Notes: generated from the sequence alone by a model not told the origin. DNA of 64,000 bases from Gnetum montanum (GCA_015680685.1 MNCI01036132.1:241385-305384), one strand, 5' to 3'. Shown: positions 1 through 12,301, counted from the first letter of the stretch. Made by a program: numbers and translations.

Positions 1-208
1 GTGCCTCCTTTCCCAATCATATGGGACGTCACTAGGATTGAGGAGTGAGGAAGAAACCAATGGGCAAAAAAGGATAAAAGATCGACTGATACCTTAATTT
101 CTTGAAGGAGAACAAAATCAAAGGCTGTATTAAGACTAGAAATAAAGTTGCCTGCTCATTTCCGACGAAGCCTACTAGTAAGGCCTCGAACGTTCCATGA
201 AAGGAGGT

Positions 209-960
209 TCATGGGGAGACAAGAGGCAGTTTGGATGAGAGGTCAACAGAAGATTCAGAAGTCAAATTATCAACTTCCATTGTTCCTGACAAGAGGGCAA
301 AGGAGTTGTTGGTGGAGACTGGGGCCATGGAAGTGTTCAGTGAAGAGGAGTTGGAGGGAGGAGTAGAACTAGAAGAAGCTTTGACTTGTTTCCTTCCACT
401 GCTCACCACGAACTCATCCACCAAAACTGAGTCCTTGACAACCTTTGAGGGGATGACATGGGTGGAGGTGTGATTACCTAATTGTTGTTTCTGTAGCTTG
501 GAGGGGGTAGACTGAGAGGAGGTTTGTGGAGCTGTTGGGGTAAGAGATCCAAATTTAAAGGATATTGAGGATGGGCGTAATGGTGTGATTGGGGGACGGG
601 TGTTCTGAGATGCTACAGATGGCTTCTTTCTAGCTAGGATGGGACATGCCGAAATATGATGCTCGGCCCTATGACAATAGCTACATGAGTTTGGAAGGTA
701 AAAATAGTCCACTTTTTGGATAAAGAGTTTTCCACCAGCAGCGAGGGTTAATGAGGTCTTCCGAAGAGCTATGTCCAATTCAATACAATAACGGTGAATT
801 TGAGTTCCATTGATTGTCGTACAATGATTGGAAATAATAGGACCTAGGATGCTCACAATGTCCCTCTCAACAGATTAGAAAATAAGTGGAAGATTGGGCA
901 ATTCCACATAATAGGAAATTATATTAAAAGCTAGGTCGTTAACATTAAAGTCAATCTTTC
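209..960 (-). pseudogene. LINE ORF1 fragment with zinc knuckle
   Basis: This is a remnant of the first ORF of a plant non-LTR retrotransposon (LINE), whose product binds element RNA as a nucleic-acid chaperone. The 215-codon open stretch (856 down to 209) carries a CX2CX4HX4C knuckle, CSYCHRAEHHISAC, at about residues 38-51. Upstream of its first ATG the same frame continues through a recognisable 'VELPNLPLIF' segment to about 960, with one stop, and that segment matches the DUF4283-type domain that precedes the knuckle in plant LINEs. The C-terminal half is Ser/Thr/Pro rich, as is usual. No endonuclease or RT is seen to the left within the window. The family call rests on motif layout. The fragment is inactive and its left end is not defined. 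Confidence 0.72.
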
Positions 961-1050
961 TCCATTATGTAAACTTTTGTGCACCGATCTTTGTCTAAAC
1001 CTTCAGCAGCGGCCTTTCGTGACCATGTAATTGCGATTGCATATTAAATG

Positions 1051-1543
1051 AATATATGAGTAAACCAAGGGTATTCTATTTGACTAACATTATTTGGCAT
1101 TTTTATTGATGAAGGTAAATAATGGATTAAAGAGATACCTATAAATTATGTCATTAAGTAAATTAGTCATGAATATGACTTTCAATCTTTATAGATGAAC
1201 AAAGTACTTAATCTTATTAGTTTTAAAGGAATATATGAATAAATCAAGGATGTTCTATTTAACTAACATTATTTGGATTTTTTATTAATGAAGTAGAATA
1301 ATGGATTAAACAGATACCTATAAATCGTATCATTAAAATAAATTAGTCATGAATATGACTTTCAATCTTTGTAGATAATCTTATTAGTTTTAAACCAATA
1401 TATGAATAAAGCAATGATGTTCTATTTAAGTAACATTATTTGGCATTTTTATTGATGAAGGAGAATAATGGATTAAGAAGATACCTACAAATCATTTTCT
1501 TAAAGTAGATTAGTCATGAATATGACTTTCAATCTTAATAGAT
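1051..1543. repeat. Three-copy tandem repeat, period 167-180 bp
   Basis: Three consecutive copies each begin with AATATATGA (at 1051, 1230 and 1397). Each contains ACATTATTTGG, a GAATAATGGATTAA-type block and AGTCATGAATATGACTTTCAATCTT (at about 1164, 1344 and 1512). The spacings are about 179 and 167 bp, and the copies differ by small indels and substitutions. The unit is close to nucleosome size, as in many plant satellites, but three copies may equally be a local duplication. No coding potential is seen. Confidence 0.85.
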
Positions 1544-1599
1544 GATATAACACTAATTACAAATTCAAAAATAGACTATAATTAATGTTACAATAATTT

Positions 1600-1990
1600 A
1601 AAATCTTTTATGAATGTGTTACTTTCTGAAACTAATAAAATAGATTATACTTTCCAAATAAATAATAAAAAATTTAAGATATTAGATCCATCTAGATATT
1701 TGGGAGTGTATTGTTCCCAAAATTATAAGTCAGCACATTGTATATTACAGCAAAATGCAAATGATTGAAATACTTTATATTCAATAGAGAAAAAATGTAT
1801 AAATTATAATATTTGGACCTAGACAATGTAAATACATCTTTTCAAATAATTGTACTAACTACAATGCTTTATGAATGTTTAGTGCAGGACCTATATCTTG
1901 ATCAAGCATCATGAAAGAAAATTGAAAAACTTCAAAAATAGTTCTTTTTGGATGACTTAAAAATGAAACCTCAAGTTCCATTTGTAATAC
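1600..1990 (+). pseudogene. Possible decayed LINE reverse-transcriptase C-terminal relic
   Basis: Reading through several stops, one frame contains the block RYLGV (about 1689-1703). About 80 residues later comes SSFW, after the basic stretch KLKNFKN. In LINE RTs a (K/R)YLGV motif is followed about 80-90 residues later by an (F/S)FW motif at the end of the thumb region, and the spacing fits. No catalytic YADD-type box is visible upstream, and the region is very AT-rich, so chance resemblance is possible. The strand is opposite to the LINE ORF1 fragment on the left, so they need not be one element. Confidence 0.33.
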
Positions 1991-3845
1991 ATTTTAATTA
2001 AAAGCCAATTTATTGCCATTGAAAGTTCAAGTAATGTATAAAGTTTTAACATTTTACTTGAATAATAAAAATAATAATAAAATGTTAAGAGAGATCATTC
2101 AACAATATCTACAATAGGGGTAGTTTCATGAAGAATGATTATGGATACCAAAATTGGATATTAATAATACTGATATTATACTACATTCAAAACAAGCTAG
2201 AAAACTTGTTATCAAGAACGTTTAAGAGATATGACAAAATATTACTAGTAAACTATTAGAGGTTGCAAATATAATGAAACAAAATATCTACATGCATCAA
2301 TTCTAGTATTCATAAAAGCACTAATTAGCATAGTAAAATTAAATCACACCATCTTTAAGTTAAAACTTGAAGATGGAATAATAAACAGCAAGAAGATAAA
2401 ATATGTTAATTGTTCTTACTACAAATAGTATAATAGTAGCAACATTTATAATTAGAATGTTGTTAAATAGATTTATTCAAAAGAAAATGGCAAATCTCTA
2501 GTCAATCTTTGTATGAGCTATTCAAGTTACTAACATTGGTTTTAGGGAATTATATAGAATACATGTTCAAGTTACATAAATAATGCACACATTTACATGT
2601 ATTTAAGATTTATTGCTACTAATGCATTTTGCATAGGTTCATTTGTTTAACAAATTATTTGAGTACATGCAAACATAATAAAATATTAATGTCAATTTCA
2701 GTTTCACAAACATATCAAAATATTGTAAAAGTGCTTTTTTATTTTTAATCCTATAAACCTTTTTAAGACATTTTCAAAACTTTTTAAAGCATTTTCATTA
2801 CCAAATATCATCTAATTAAAATAATGTTATAATAGTAATGCTTAGTTTCATTTTTTATTTTATTTTATTTATTTATTTATTTATTTTATATATTTTTTGC
2901 TTGGTATGAGCACTCTTATAATTTTTCTACATATAGCATTTTCTTATTTTTTTTTATATTTATTAAAATTTTTAATATTTTCTAAGAACCAAAACTAGAT
3001 GATTATATGTACCCTTGACATATGGTAAACACAAAATTTTTAGAAAGCTTAAGTAAAACATGATAATATCTCAAATTTACATAATCGTAAAAATTGAAAA
3101 TGTAACTTACAAATTATAAACTAATTATTTTATGAACTAACTCAAACATTTTTAAAAACCTACAATGTTACATCCAAATTTTTAAAACTTCTTGTTTAAA
3201 AAAAGAGAGAAACATCTTAAATAGTCATTATCACTAATGAATTATTAATACTACCCACACTTACTCATAACCTCCTCTAACCTTGATTAATTTTTTGTGA
3301 CATGATGAGAAAATCAATCCACTCTCTAATGTAATTCTCATCCTTGATGTTTTTCTAAGAGTAGTAGGATACCTATATTAGTGCTTTTGAGTATTTTTGG
3401 AGTTTTTTGTATGTTAATCTATGGTTGGGTAGGCAACTACGAGTTCAACGATTGTCTATCCCTATAAGTATCTACAACTCACAATCTGCTACAATTTATC
3501 TATTTTATCAATTCTACATGTTCTTTGAATTGGGTAGTGATTTGCAAGCTAGTGTGAGTTATATTGAGCTATATTCTAAAGAATGTGAACCATATCAAGT
3601 CACAATTGCTAGAGAACAAATGGCTGCAAATATTCAAATTTGATCAAAGCGATGAGATGTGAGTCATAGTCCAACAATTGTAAGGGCCTATAAGCTACAA
3701 TCACTCAAAATTTGATAATAATTGATTTTTCAAAAAGTGTGCACATTTCAAAGGAAAGACCAATGGAGAAGTCCAAGGATCATTCTTAAGACTATAAAAA
3801 GGCAAGGAAACTTAAATAAGAGAATAGACATAAGAGTAAAAGTAA
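1991..3845. other. AT-rich DNA without a recognisable gene
   Basis: This stretch is strongly AT-rich, with homopolymer runs and ATTT-type simple sequence near 2850-2900. A 78-codon open frame at 3407-3643 (+) has no recognisable motif and no supporting context. I see no LTR ends, RNA gene or conserved protein here. The right edge, CATTT at 3846-3850, is the target duplication of element A. Confidence 0.6.
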
Positions 3846-3850
3846 CATTT

Positions 3851-4892
3851 TGGAGCAAGTTCACTTCACAAATAAATCACCTTCAATGCACTAAATCCAA
3901 ATATTATGCAAAGAAAAATTTGTTTACTAGAAAATAAGAAAACTGGCTATCTTCAATTAAATTATTAGAAGATTACAACAAGGTTCACATAACCCACAAG
4001 CATCCAAGAACCTATCACACTCAAACAATATTGTAGAGCATGAGGCTCTACAACCACACAATGATTATTCTTAATGCAAAACATAACCAATATAAATCTC
4101 TCCTACAATCTAGGATTGAGATCTCAACAAACAAGTGAGATACAAGAGAATAGAACACATAGATCAACACACCACAAGTTGATCTTGTAGCTACAATCAC
4201 TAATTGCACTCACCCAATGTGTTCACCCAGTCTCTCTTGCCCAACTCTTCACTCTCAAGAGCATTTTCTCTCACTCTTGATGCATACAAGTTATTCCCTT
4301 ACATACTAGCTCTCCTCTCATTTGATGGATCAATGCATACATAATTATAGAGATATAAAACCCTAGGAAGCTTCTTATTTTCCTTCCTAGATGCTTTCCA
4401 CAAGAAGCTAAAGTCTTTCAGATGTTTTCCAATCAAAATGCTACATTAGATATTTTTCCCTTACTAACATAGACATCTCTAGTTTCATGTAGACATCTAC
4501 TGTGAAAATCCTCCTTTTAGAAGAGACATCTACTATTTTTGGTAAATGTCTACTCTGGTCTTATGACATCTACACGTCAAGTGAGACATCTATCTTCTTG
4601 GGTAGATGTCTATCCTACATGTGACAAAAATAAAAATTCTCATTCTAATGCTTGGAGCCTCTAGATGCCTTCCAACAAGTCCTCATAAACCTTGGAATCC
4701 CATGAACTAATCACAATGAGACAAAAACACCCCCAAACAAGCCAAAACATCCAAGAATCATCATCATCAAAAATCAACATAAGAAGGTAGACAAAAACTA
4801 GACACACTTGTCTAAGTCTTCTTCAAGCACAAAACCTACAAAAACAATTGTAGGATAAGCATAAGGAAATTGGGAGAGGTTTTCTTATACAA
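3851..4892 (-). repeat. Element A 3' LTR (left)
   Basis: This 1,042-bp LTR aligns along its whole length with 9673-10713, for example over AATAAATCACCTTCAA and GAGCATGAGGCTCTACAACC. Read on the plus strand it starts TGGAGCAAG. Its other end should read ..CA but is mutated here, because the element-sense start TG has become TT. It contains a cluster of AGACATCTA boxes in both orientations at 4470-4612. Confidence 0.9.
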
Positions 4893-4907
4893 GCTCTTCC
4901 ACCCTTG
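4893..4907 (-). promoter_or_regulatory. Element A polypurine tract
   Basis: On the minus strand the 15 bases immediately before the 3' LTR read CAAGGGTGGAAGAGC. They are purine-rich and in the place where plus-strand DNA synthesis is primed in LTR retrotransposons. Confidence 0.65.
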
Positions 4908-5044
4908 AAAAAGTGAACTCATGTGAACAAGGGAGTAGGGGCAGAATCGATCTCCCACTTAACAAGTTTGGTCTCATGGCTCCATATAGTATCATTAGTG
5001 AATTAATCTTCCCAATGAATCAAGTATTCATGCCTCTTGACCCC

Positions 5045-6310
5045 TTAAGTTCTAGAAGCTTCCCTCCACTTGAGTATGATTGCCTTCCTCTCCACTGAAG
5101 GCTTAGACTGATCAATAGCCCCCTTCAACTCATCGATGCTATCCTTTATGGTCTCATCATCAGCTAGTCCATTATAGTAGACAAGATCTAAAACATTAAA
5201 TCCAAAAGGCATACCAACATCATTTGGTAAATCAATCTCAAAAGCACTATCATTAATCTTAGCCTTGATTTTGAAAGGCCCCATCTTCTTAGCTTTCAAT
5301 TTGGAGAAGTTAACACCTCTCAACTACTTCTTCTTCAAGTGCACCCAAACCAAGTCACCAATAGCAAAATTAGGCTTCCTCTTTCCCTCATTCCACTTGA
5401 GCACTCTTTCTTTAGCCTTGTTCTCAAGATTTGATTTTACTTATGCATGAAGATCCCTCATCTCTTGTACAAAACCAACACTAAGTTGAGCTTCATCATT
5501 AAATCTCTTCAAAGTGTCCACCATCTTTAAATAAAATCCATAATTCACCTCAAATGGTCTTTTGCTAATTGCAACATGAAAGGCATTCATATACAAAAAT
5601 TCAACATGACACAAAAAATTTTCCAACCTATGTGGTTGTCCATCATATACACATCTCAATATGTTTAGCAATGATTTATTCACCACCTCCATTTGGCCAT
5701 TATATTGTAAATTATATGCACTAAAAAAATTCAAATTTTTCCCTAAAATATTCCAAAGGGACCTCCAAAAATGACTTGTGAACTTGGAGTTTCTATCACT
5801 AACAATATTCAAATGAATATCACGCAACTTTACAACATGCTAGAAAAATATATTTGCAACATGAGAGGCATCACTCACCTTCTTGCATGGAATAAAATGT
5901 GCCATCATGGAGAACCTATCCAAAACAAAAAAAATTGCATTATTCCCACTCTTGATCTTTGGAATGCTACCCACAAAGTCCATTAACATACTTTCTCATG
6001 GACCTTTGGGAATTGGCAAAGGGATATAGTGTCCATCCACACCTTTGCCTCCTTTGAGCCTCTAACATGTCAAGGACTGCTTCATAAATTTTGAAACTTC
6101 TATTTCCATACCATGCCAAAAATAGTTCCTGCTCACAAGTTCCAATGTTTTATCCCTACCGATGTGATCTACCATTCCACTACAATGCTTTTCAAATAAA
6201 ATCTTCTTTCTAAAATCACAATTAGAAACACATCCCTTTCCATTCTTAAATAATAGATCATATTGAATATGATAGTCCCTCCATTGGTCTATTCTATTCA
6301 TCAACAAATC
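5045..6310 (-). pseudogene. Element A integrase (decayed)
   Basis: This is the integrase of element A, the enzyme that inserts the cDNA copy into host DNA. From N to C terminus the pieces are as follows. A zinc-binding segment lies at about 6062-6220, with HCSGMVDHIGRDKT and a YFWHGME block. The catalytic core has an aspartate in VLDRFSMMAHF (about 5900-5930), a second in IVSDRNSKFTSHFW (about 5790) and the glutamate in NGQMEVVNKS (about 5700). The C-terminal module, at 5323 down to 5200, has RGVNFSKLKAKKMGPFKI and FNVLDL. The three acidic residues are therefore still visible, but stops and frame changes between the pieces break the gene. No chromodomain is recognised after the C-terminal module. 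Confidence 0.82.
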
Positions 6311-6329
6311 TTTGAGGCTCCTTCAAAAT

Positions 6330-7700
6330 TTCCCAAAATCAACATCGTGCTCATATAAAGAAGCAAATTCGCCCATATATTCCACATGAGGTACGTTGAA
6401 ATTTACCACATGCACCTTGGATAATGCATCAGCTATCACATTGGCTTTCCCACTTTCGTTCTTCAACACAAAATTAAACTCTTATAACTATGCAATCCAC
6501 TTCATATGCTTTTCACTCAACTTCTTTTGTGAGTTTAGAAATTAAAATTCTTTGTGGGTCATCATCAAAGTCAACTTCTTAGGCAACAAGTAATGTCTCC
6601 AATGCTTGATTACTTGAAGAATAGCATACAACATCTCTCATATGCACTATAATTTTTCCTTGAATTATTCAAATTTTCAAAAAGGAAAGCAACAAGCCTA
6701 CCTTCTTATGAAATTACCCCACCAATTGCAAGTCCACCTACATCCACCTCCACCTAGAAAACCTTTTGAAAACCTAGAATTGCAAGCACCAGTTCATTGG
6801 TAATCTTTTCTTTCAAAAATTTAAACCTCCATTGGGTTTCATTATCCCACCTAAATTCCTTATTTTTCTTCAACAAAGAAAACATAAACCACAAAATACC
6901 ACTAAAATTTTTTATGAATTGTCTACAAAAACCTACTAAACCAAGGAATAATCTTACCTCCCCAACATTCTTAGGAGTTGACCAATCACTAATAGCCTTT
7001 ACCTTGGTAGCTTTCATCTGAATCTAATTGTTAGAAACCACATGATCCAAATATGTGATTTCCCTCTTGAAGAAATGACTTGCCTTCACATTGATCACCA
7101 ATTGTGCCTCCTCCAACTTAAGGCACACCATCTTCAAGTGATCCAACTACTCTTCCACATTAGAAATATACACCAAAATATCATCAAAAAAGCCAATATA
7201 GCACTTACCAATTAAGTCCTTCAAGACACCATGCATTAACCTCATGAATGTAGAAAGTACATTCATGAGCCCAAATGGCATCATCAACCACTCAAACAAT
7301 CCATTTGGTGTTTTGAAAGATATCTTCCACTCTTCACCAAGCTTCATTCTAATTTGATGGTACCGACTCTTGAAATCAATTTTGCTAAAAATTTTAGCAT
7401 TTATAAGGACATCAAGGATATCATCCATTCTTGGAATATAAAACCTATACCTCACTATTATCCTATTCACTACCTTGAAATCAATGCACTTCCTTCATTC
7501 ATCACTGTTCTTCTTTGGTACTAGCACTACTAAAACTAGACAAGCTGAAATGAATTTCCTCATGAAGCTATTTGCAAGTAACCCCTCTACTTTTCTTTGC
7601 AATTCAACCCTCTGATTTGGTGCCATCTGATAAGCTCTGTTGTTTGGAATGGTAGCACCAGGAATGAAGTCAATCTGATGTTGTACATTTCTCATCTATG
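6330..7700 (-). pseudogene. Element A reverse transcriptase and RNase H (decayed)
   Basis: The RT copies element RNA into DNA and the RNase H removes the RNA strand. RT blocks, right to left: VLVPKKN (about 7500), RYRFYIPRMDD (about 7440), FSKIDFKSRYHQIRM (about 7370), MPFGLMN (about 7270) and the catalytic FFDDILVYI (about 7160-7185). The connection then has FLGLVGFCRQFIKNFS (about 6930). Farther left, RNase H is only patchily readable (about 6420-6700). Several stops and frame changes are present. The catalytic Asp-Asp pair is intact, but the ORF is not. Confidence 0.85.
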
Positions 7701-7959
7701 GTAGTCCATCCAATTCCATCTTAAACACCTTGAAAAATTTCTTCTTCAAGCCTAGCACACTTGTAGAAACTTTGACTTGCACATCACCATGGTTAGTAAC
7801 AACTTTTTCCATAACAATAAAATCAAAACTAATTTGATCTTGTTTCTTAATATATTCCCTCTCTCCTAAAAGCATTGAGGAAGCATTAAGTGAGTTTTAT
7901 TACCTTAATTGTTCAACTATCCTAGGAATCAAATCATGGATTTCATCAGGTCTAGCAAT

Positions 7960-8310
7960 ACTTCACACATTTCTTACTCCATCAAATTGAGCACCATTAT
8001 CAAAATTCCAAAGTCTATCAATAATTACATTAGCACAATCTATCAAAATCATATCACATCTCACAACATCATGAAAAATTTCAATTTTAAATTTCAAAGT
8101 ATATTTTTCCTTCACCTCTTGGTAAAAATCTTTAGATAACCAATGCACCTTATATGGTTTAGGATAAGGATTAGTTACCAAATCCAATATAGCAATTTCC
8201 CTAGAAGAAATAACATTTTTCTTGGGCTCCCTCATCAATAAAAACATGAATCCATTCCCTACTAAGCAAACAACTAGACCCAATCTAAAATAACAATTTT
8301 CTATCAAGAT
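7960..8310 (-). pseudogene. Element A aspartic protease region (decayed)
   Basis: A 114-codon open stretch contains the distal half of a gypsy-type pepsin-like protease. The block NPYPKPYKVHWLSKDF is followed by a beta-rich stretch ending CDMILIDC and IDRLW, which corresponds to the LLGRPW end of the family. The active-site D-S/T-G triplet expected upstream is not readable. The protease would process the Gag-Pol polyprotein. It sits between the gag knuckle and RT, as expected. Confidence 0.7.
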
Positions 8311-8459
8311 GATCTCCTCTATTCACATTCCCCATGAATGCACAAGAAGTTAATTTAAAAACATCCTCAATATTTGGAGCATTAGGATTACCTCTATGGA
8401 GAGCTTGGTTTGATATCTCCTCCACCTCCATGGTTTGCACATCTTTGTCCTTGGCTACC

Positions 8460-9640
8460 TTGTGAAGCAAACATTCCCATTTCTTATGTCCCCATTCTCC
8501 ACACTTGAAGCACTATATTTTTTATGAGCTACTACCTTGACCCTTGCCTCTCTTGCCTAGGTCCTTCTTGGTTTTACCCTTCTCATCATCTCCTTTATTC
8601 TTCTTATCTTGGCTATCCTCGTTGTCTTCAAATTTGGAATTAGATCCCTTCTCAGGTCTAGATCCCTTCTCCTTACCCTTAGAAATTTGTTTGCTCATGT
8701 TTCTAAGCCCACCTAATTTCTTCACAACTTTAAATGCCAAATCATAAGCCTTAACAAGGGTTTGTGGCTCTTAAAAGAATAACTCTTATTGGTACATCAT
8801 TTTGAGACCTTCTAAAAATATTGAAGCTTGCTCATATTCCTCGTAGTTTACCTTATCTTGATGGCATATATCAAAAAATTTGTTGTAGAATTCTTTGACA
8901 TCCTATTATCTAGCCTTAGGAATTTCAACTTCATAATGGTTTTTTGTCTTTGATGAGATGGTTCAAATTTCCTTTTCAATATGTATTTCATCAAATCCCA
9001 ATCTTTGACAAGTTGAATATTTCATCTTTCATAATGCTAGGACTCCTCCCACGAAATAAAAGCCATACCTTCTAATCTAGATTCAGTAATAGGTACCTTC
9101 AAGTTATTTGGTACCTCTTCCAACTAAAGATGCTTCTCAAGTGTCCTTAGCTAACTTGCAAAAACATTGGTGCCACCTACATCATTGAAAGTCTTCTACT
9201 CTACATATGGAAGTGTTGAAGCATTTTTGAATTCTCTTGCAAGCCTTGCCTCATCTTAATCATCAAGATTTCTTGAAGAAGTATTGCATGTTACCAGTGC
9301 CCTTGGGGTTCTTATTTGAGGGATAGGATTCCCTTCCATTGAAACCCTTGGCTGATGGTTTCCTATACTTCCATATTTGAATTTTCCATCGTCTTCATCC
9401 ACTCCATCTTCACCTAGCTATGAAACTTTCTCATCTAAACATACATTCTCTTTACCTCCATGTGTGTGGATATGGCTAAGACTAACCTATCTATCCACCT
9501 TTGCACTGATTTCATCTCATCGAGCAACCATCATCTACAAGGTAGACTTCATGATCTATGTGTTCCTATTCAAATCTTGCAGCTATTTCTTCTTGGGTGT
9601 CATATAAAATTGACAAAATCCTCAACCACAAAACCAAGTA
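8460..9640 (-). pseudogene. Element A gag (decayed)
   Basis: Gag forms the virus-like particle. A capsid-type segment (about 8780-9120) reads through VKDWDLMKYILKRKFEP, the conserved part of the retrotransposon gag domain. It is followed by a Lys/Glu/Gly-rich linker (8740 down to 8522) and a CCHC knuckle, CFKCGEWGHKKWEC, at about 8470-8515. The start codon is not identifiable, and the region from 9120 to 9640 holds the decayed N-terminus and leader. Multiple stops are present. Confidence 0.75.
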
Positions 9641-9652
9641 ACAATAAAACTA

Positions 9653-9665
9653 GGCTCTAATACCA
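9653..9665 (-). promoter_or_regulatory. Element A primer-binding site, initiator tRNA-Met type
   Basis: The minus strand reads TGGTATTAGAGCC, which differs by one transition from TGGTATCAGAGCC, the complement of the 3' end of initiator tRNA-Met used by many plant LTR elements. It lies 7 bp inside the 5' LTR (9673-10713). Confidence 0.85.
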
Positions 9666-9672
9666 ATAAATT

Positions 9673-10713
9673 TGAAGTATGTTTACTCTAAAAATAAATC
9701 ACCTTCAACACACTAAATCTAGATATTATGCAAAGATAAATTTATTTGCTAGAAAACAAGAAAACTAGCTATCTTCAATTAAATTATTAGAAGATTACAA
9801 TAGGATTCACACAACCCACAAGCATCCAAAAACCTATCATACTCAAACAATATGGTAGAGCATGAGGCTCTACAACCACACAATGGTTGTTCTCAATGCA
9901 AGACAACCAATAGAAATCTCTTTCACAACCCAAAATTGAGATCTCAACTCACAAGTAAGCTAAAAGAGAATATAACACATAGATCAACATACCACAAGTT
10001 GATCTTGGAGTTTCAATCATCAATTATAGTCGTCCAATGTGCTCATACAGTCTCTCTTGCCAAGCTCTCCATTCTCAAGAGTCTTTTCCCTTACTCTTGT
10101 TGCATACAAGCTCTCTCCTTACATACCAGATCTCCTCTCATCTTATGAATGAATGCATACATAATTATAGAGATCCAAAACCCTAGTAATCTTTCTAATT
10201 TCCTCCCTAGATATTTTTCACAAGGATTTGAAGTTTTTCGAATGTTTCCCAATCAAAATACCACGTTAAAGCTTTTTCCTTTACTAACATAGACATCTCT
10301 AATTTCATGTAGATTTCCACCATGAAAACCCTTCATTTAGGTGAGACATCTACTATTTTTGATAGATTTCTACTTCGGTCCTAGGATGTCTACACTTTAG
10401 GTCATACATCTATCATTCTAGGTAGATGTCTATCCTATAGATGCCAAAAATAAACAAACTTATTTTAATGCATGGAACCTTTAGATGCCTCCCAAAAAGT
10501 TCCCATAGATCCTATAACCCCTTATACTCATTCAAATGAGTCAAACACTCCTCCAAACATGCCAAAACATCCAAGAATCACCATCATCATAAATTGACAT
10601 AAGAAGATACACAAAAACTAGACACACTCGTATAGGTCTTCTCCAAGTTTGAAACCTACAAAAATAACTTGTAGGAAGGATACAAGGGAATCAGGAGAGG
10701 TGTTCCTACACCA
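9673..10713 (-). repeat. Element A 5' LTR (right)
   Basis: This 1,041-bp LTR is the partner of 3851-4892. In element orientation it starts TGGTGTAGGAACACC and ends ..CA. It is followed on the plus strand by CATTT, the target duplication. The AGACATCTA-type boxes of the left LTR recur at about 10290-10435, with some mutated. Confidence 0.9.
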
Positions 10714-10718
10714 CATTT

Positions 10719-11431
10719 AGTATTGTATAAGCTTGAAAGATAGATAGAGCATTTTTATTAAGCATTTAAGTGTGACATCATCCTCTTGATGATTCTTCTT
10801 ATATTGTGAGAGTGAAGTAAAGGTTTGATTAATGAAGTGTTTATCCTTAGAATCATGCTACTATCATTTGTGCATTGTATTCATTTCCTTTAAGCAAGAA
10901 TAATCTTTTTCTTTTTCTTTTCTTGTTACACTAAGATTTGTAATGGATTTTATACTTAAGCAAGCTTGAATTATGGAATCCAATGGAGCTCCTTATTACA
11001 TCAGTATCATAGCATTAGTATTGAAGATGATTCAATTCAAGTAAAGTATCCTCATATTGAATACAACAATGACTTTCAAATATTTATTTTGGTTTGAAAT
11101 TTTCATTATTATTATTTTCATACTCATTATGATTTTGATAATTCCTTTGATAATCAATTTAATCAATTCATAAGAGTATTATAAAAAATTATGGATTGTA
11201 ACATCTATTTGCTTGAAATAGCTAGGATTTGAGTATCTTCAACTGATTTATAATAAGATCTAAGTAATTCTTTCTTGTTCACCTTTGAATATTCTTAATC
11301 TCTCACATATTCCTATATATTTTTCTGAATTTAACTTTTTAAATTATTTCTATCATGACACTAAAGAAGAGGATAATTTAAAATTTAACCAAAAACATAG
11401 AAGACATGAAAAATGCTCTCAAGTACATTAT
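10719..11431. other. Spacer between elements A and B, no gene seen
   Basis: This is AT-rich sequence that continues the pre-insertion locus of element A and ends in the ATTAT target duplication of element B (11427-11431). I find no LTR, coding motif or RNA gene in it. Confidence 0.55.
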
Positions 11432-12301
11432 TTATGAGTAGCAAATAGACCATATGCCCAACCATACAAATCACTAAGCATTCATGCACAATCTAGTCAA
11501 ATTCTATGGACTTATAGCCTTCTATTACACTAGTCTATTGGAAGTGAAACTAACTGTTACAATTGTTGTCTTCCTAATTACACTAGTGAAATGCAAAGAT
11601 ATAGTTAAGTGAAACTAAGGCATATGATTTTTATCATTTTTATGTTTTATATTTTAATTCATCTAAGGATAAAGAATAATGTATAAAATAAAATAATTAA
11701 ATTGTTAACTTAATCTAACTAGCTACACCTAACTAATCCTAACATAAGTATCCATTCCCTCTTTCCATACACATCCTAAACATGTTTAACACTACTGGGT
11801 TACCAAATGTTAAATCTTACCAGGATTACTAAGTGCCAAGCATATGCTCAAAATGGTCATACTTATGTGCTTAATTAATTTCTATTTAATTTAGATTAAT
11901 TTAGCTTAATTGATTACATAATTACTTAAAGCATTAAAGGAAGTTGCATAAAACATTAAATGCTTAAATAAACAATTAATCTATTTCAAAGTGCTGCAAG
12001 GTTTATTAGAAAGGTCATCTTTATTGCCACACACGCTACCCTGCTTAGGTACAACAATGTTCAAATAAAGATCCGTATACTCTTTGACTTCTACTATGGG
12101 CACTTAGAAAAATATTCTAACTTCTGAATGACAAAACTACAAGAGCTTTGCTACAACTATGAAAAAATATATTATAAACATGGCAGGTGAGTGTGTATTT
12201 ATAGGCAAAAATAAACACCACATCAACAAGGCCACATCAACATATCAAATCCCACATTGATATGGCTACATCGATGAAACCCAAGAAAACATGACTCATC
12301 A
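11432..12301 (-). repeat. Element B 3' LTR (left)
   Basis: This 870-bp LTR aligns with 23682-24588. Its outermost plus-strand base pair reads TT where the partner has TG. It ends ..GACTCATCA. On the minus strand a TATAAATA box lies at about 12195-12205, roughly 100 bp from the element-sense start, a normal U3 promoter position. Confidence 0.9.

Larger units (their letters stand above)
3851..10713 (-). mobile_element. Element A: complete Ty3/gypsy retrotransposon (chromovirus-like)
   Basis: This is a 6.86 kb LTR element on the minus strand. Two LTRs of about 1.04 kb flank a gag-protease-RT-RNase H-integrase order that reads right to left. The insertion is bounded by the 5-bp direct repeat CATTT (3846-3850 and 10714-10718). 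A PBS complementary to initiator tRNA-Met lies inside the right LTR and a purine tract lies inside the left LTR, so orientation is certain. The RT box FFDDILVY, the KYRF-type fingers and a C-terminal integrase segment ending in a GPFKI module place it with the chromoviruses. I do not see a chromodomain. All genes carry stops and frameshifts, so it is not autonomous. Confidence 0.9.

Noticed and set aside
3407-3643. 78-codon open frame that might be a host gene
   Set aside because: It has no motif, no promoter or splice context, and lies in AT-rich DNA with many chance frames.
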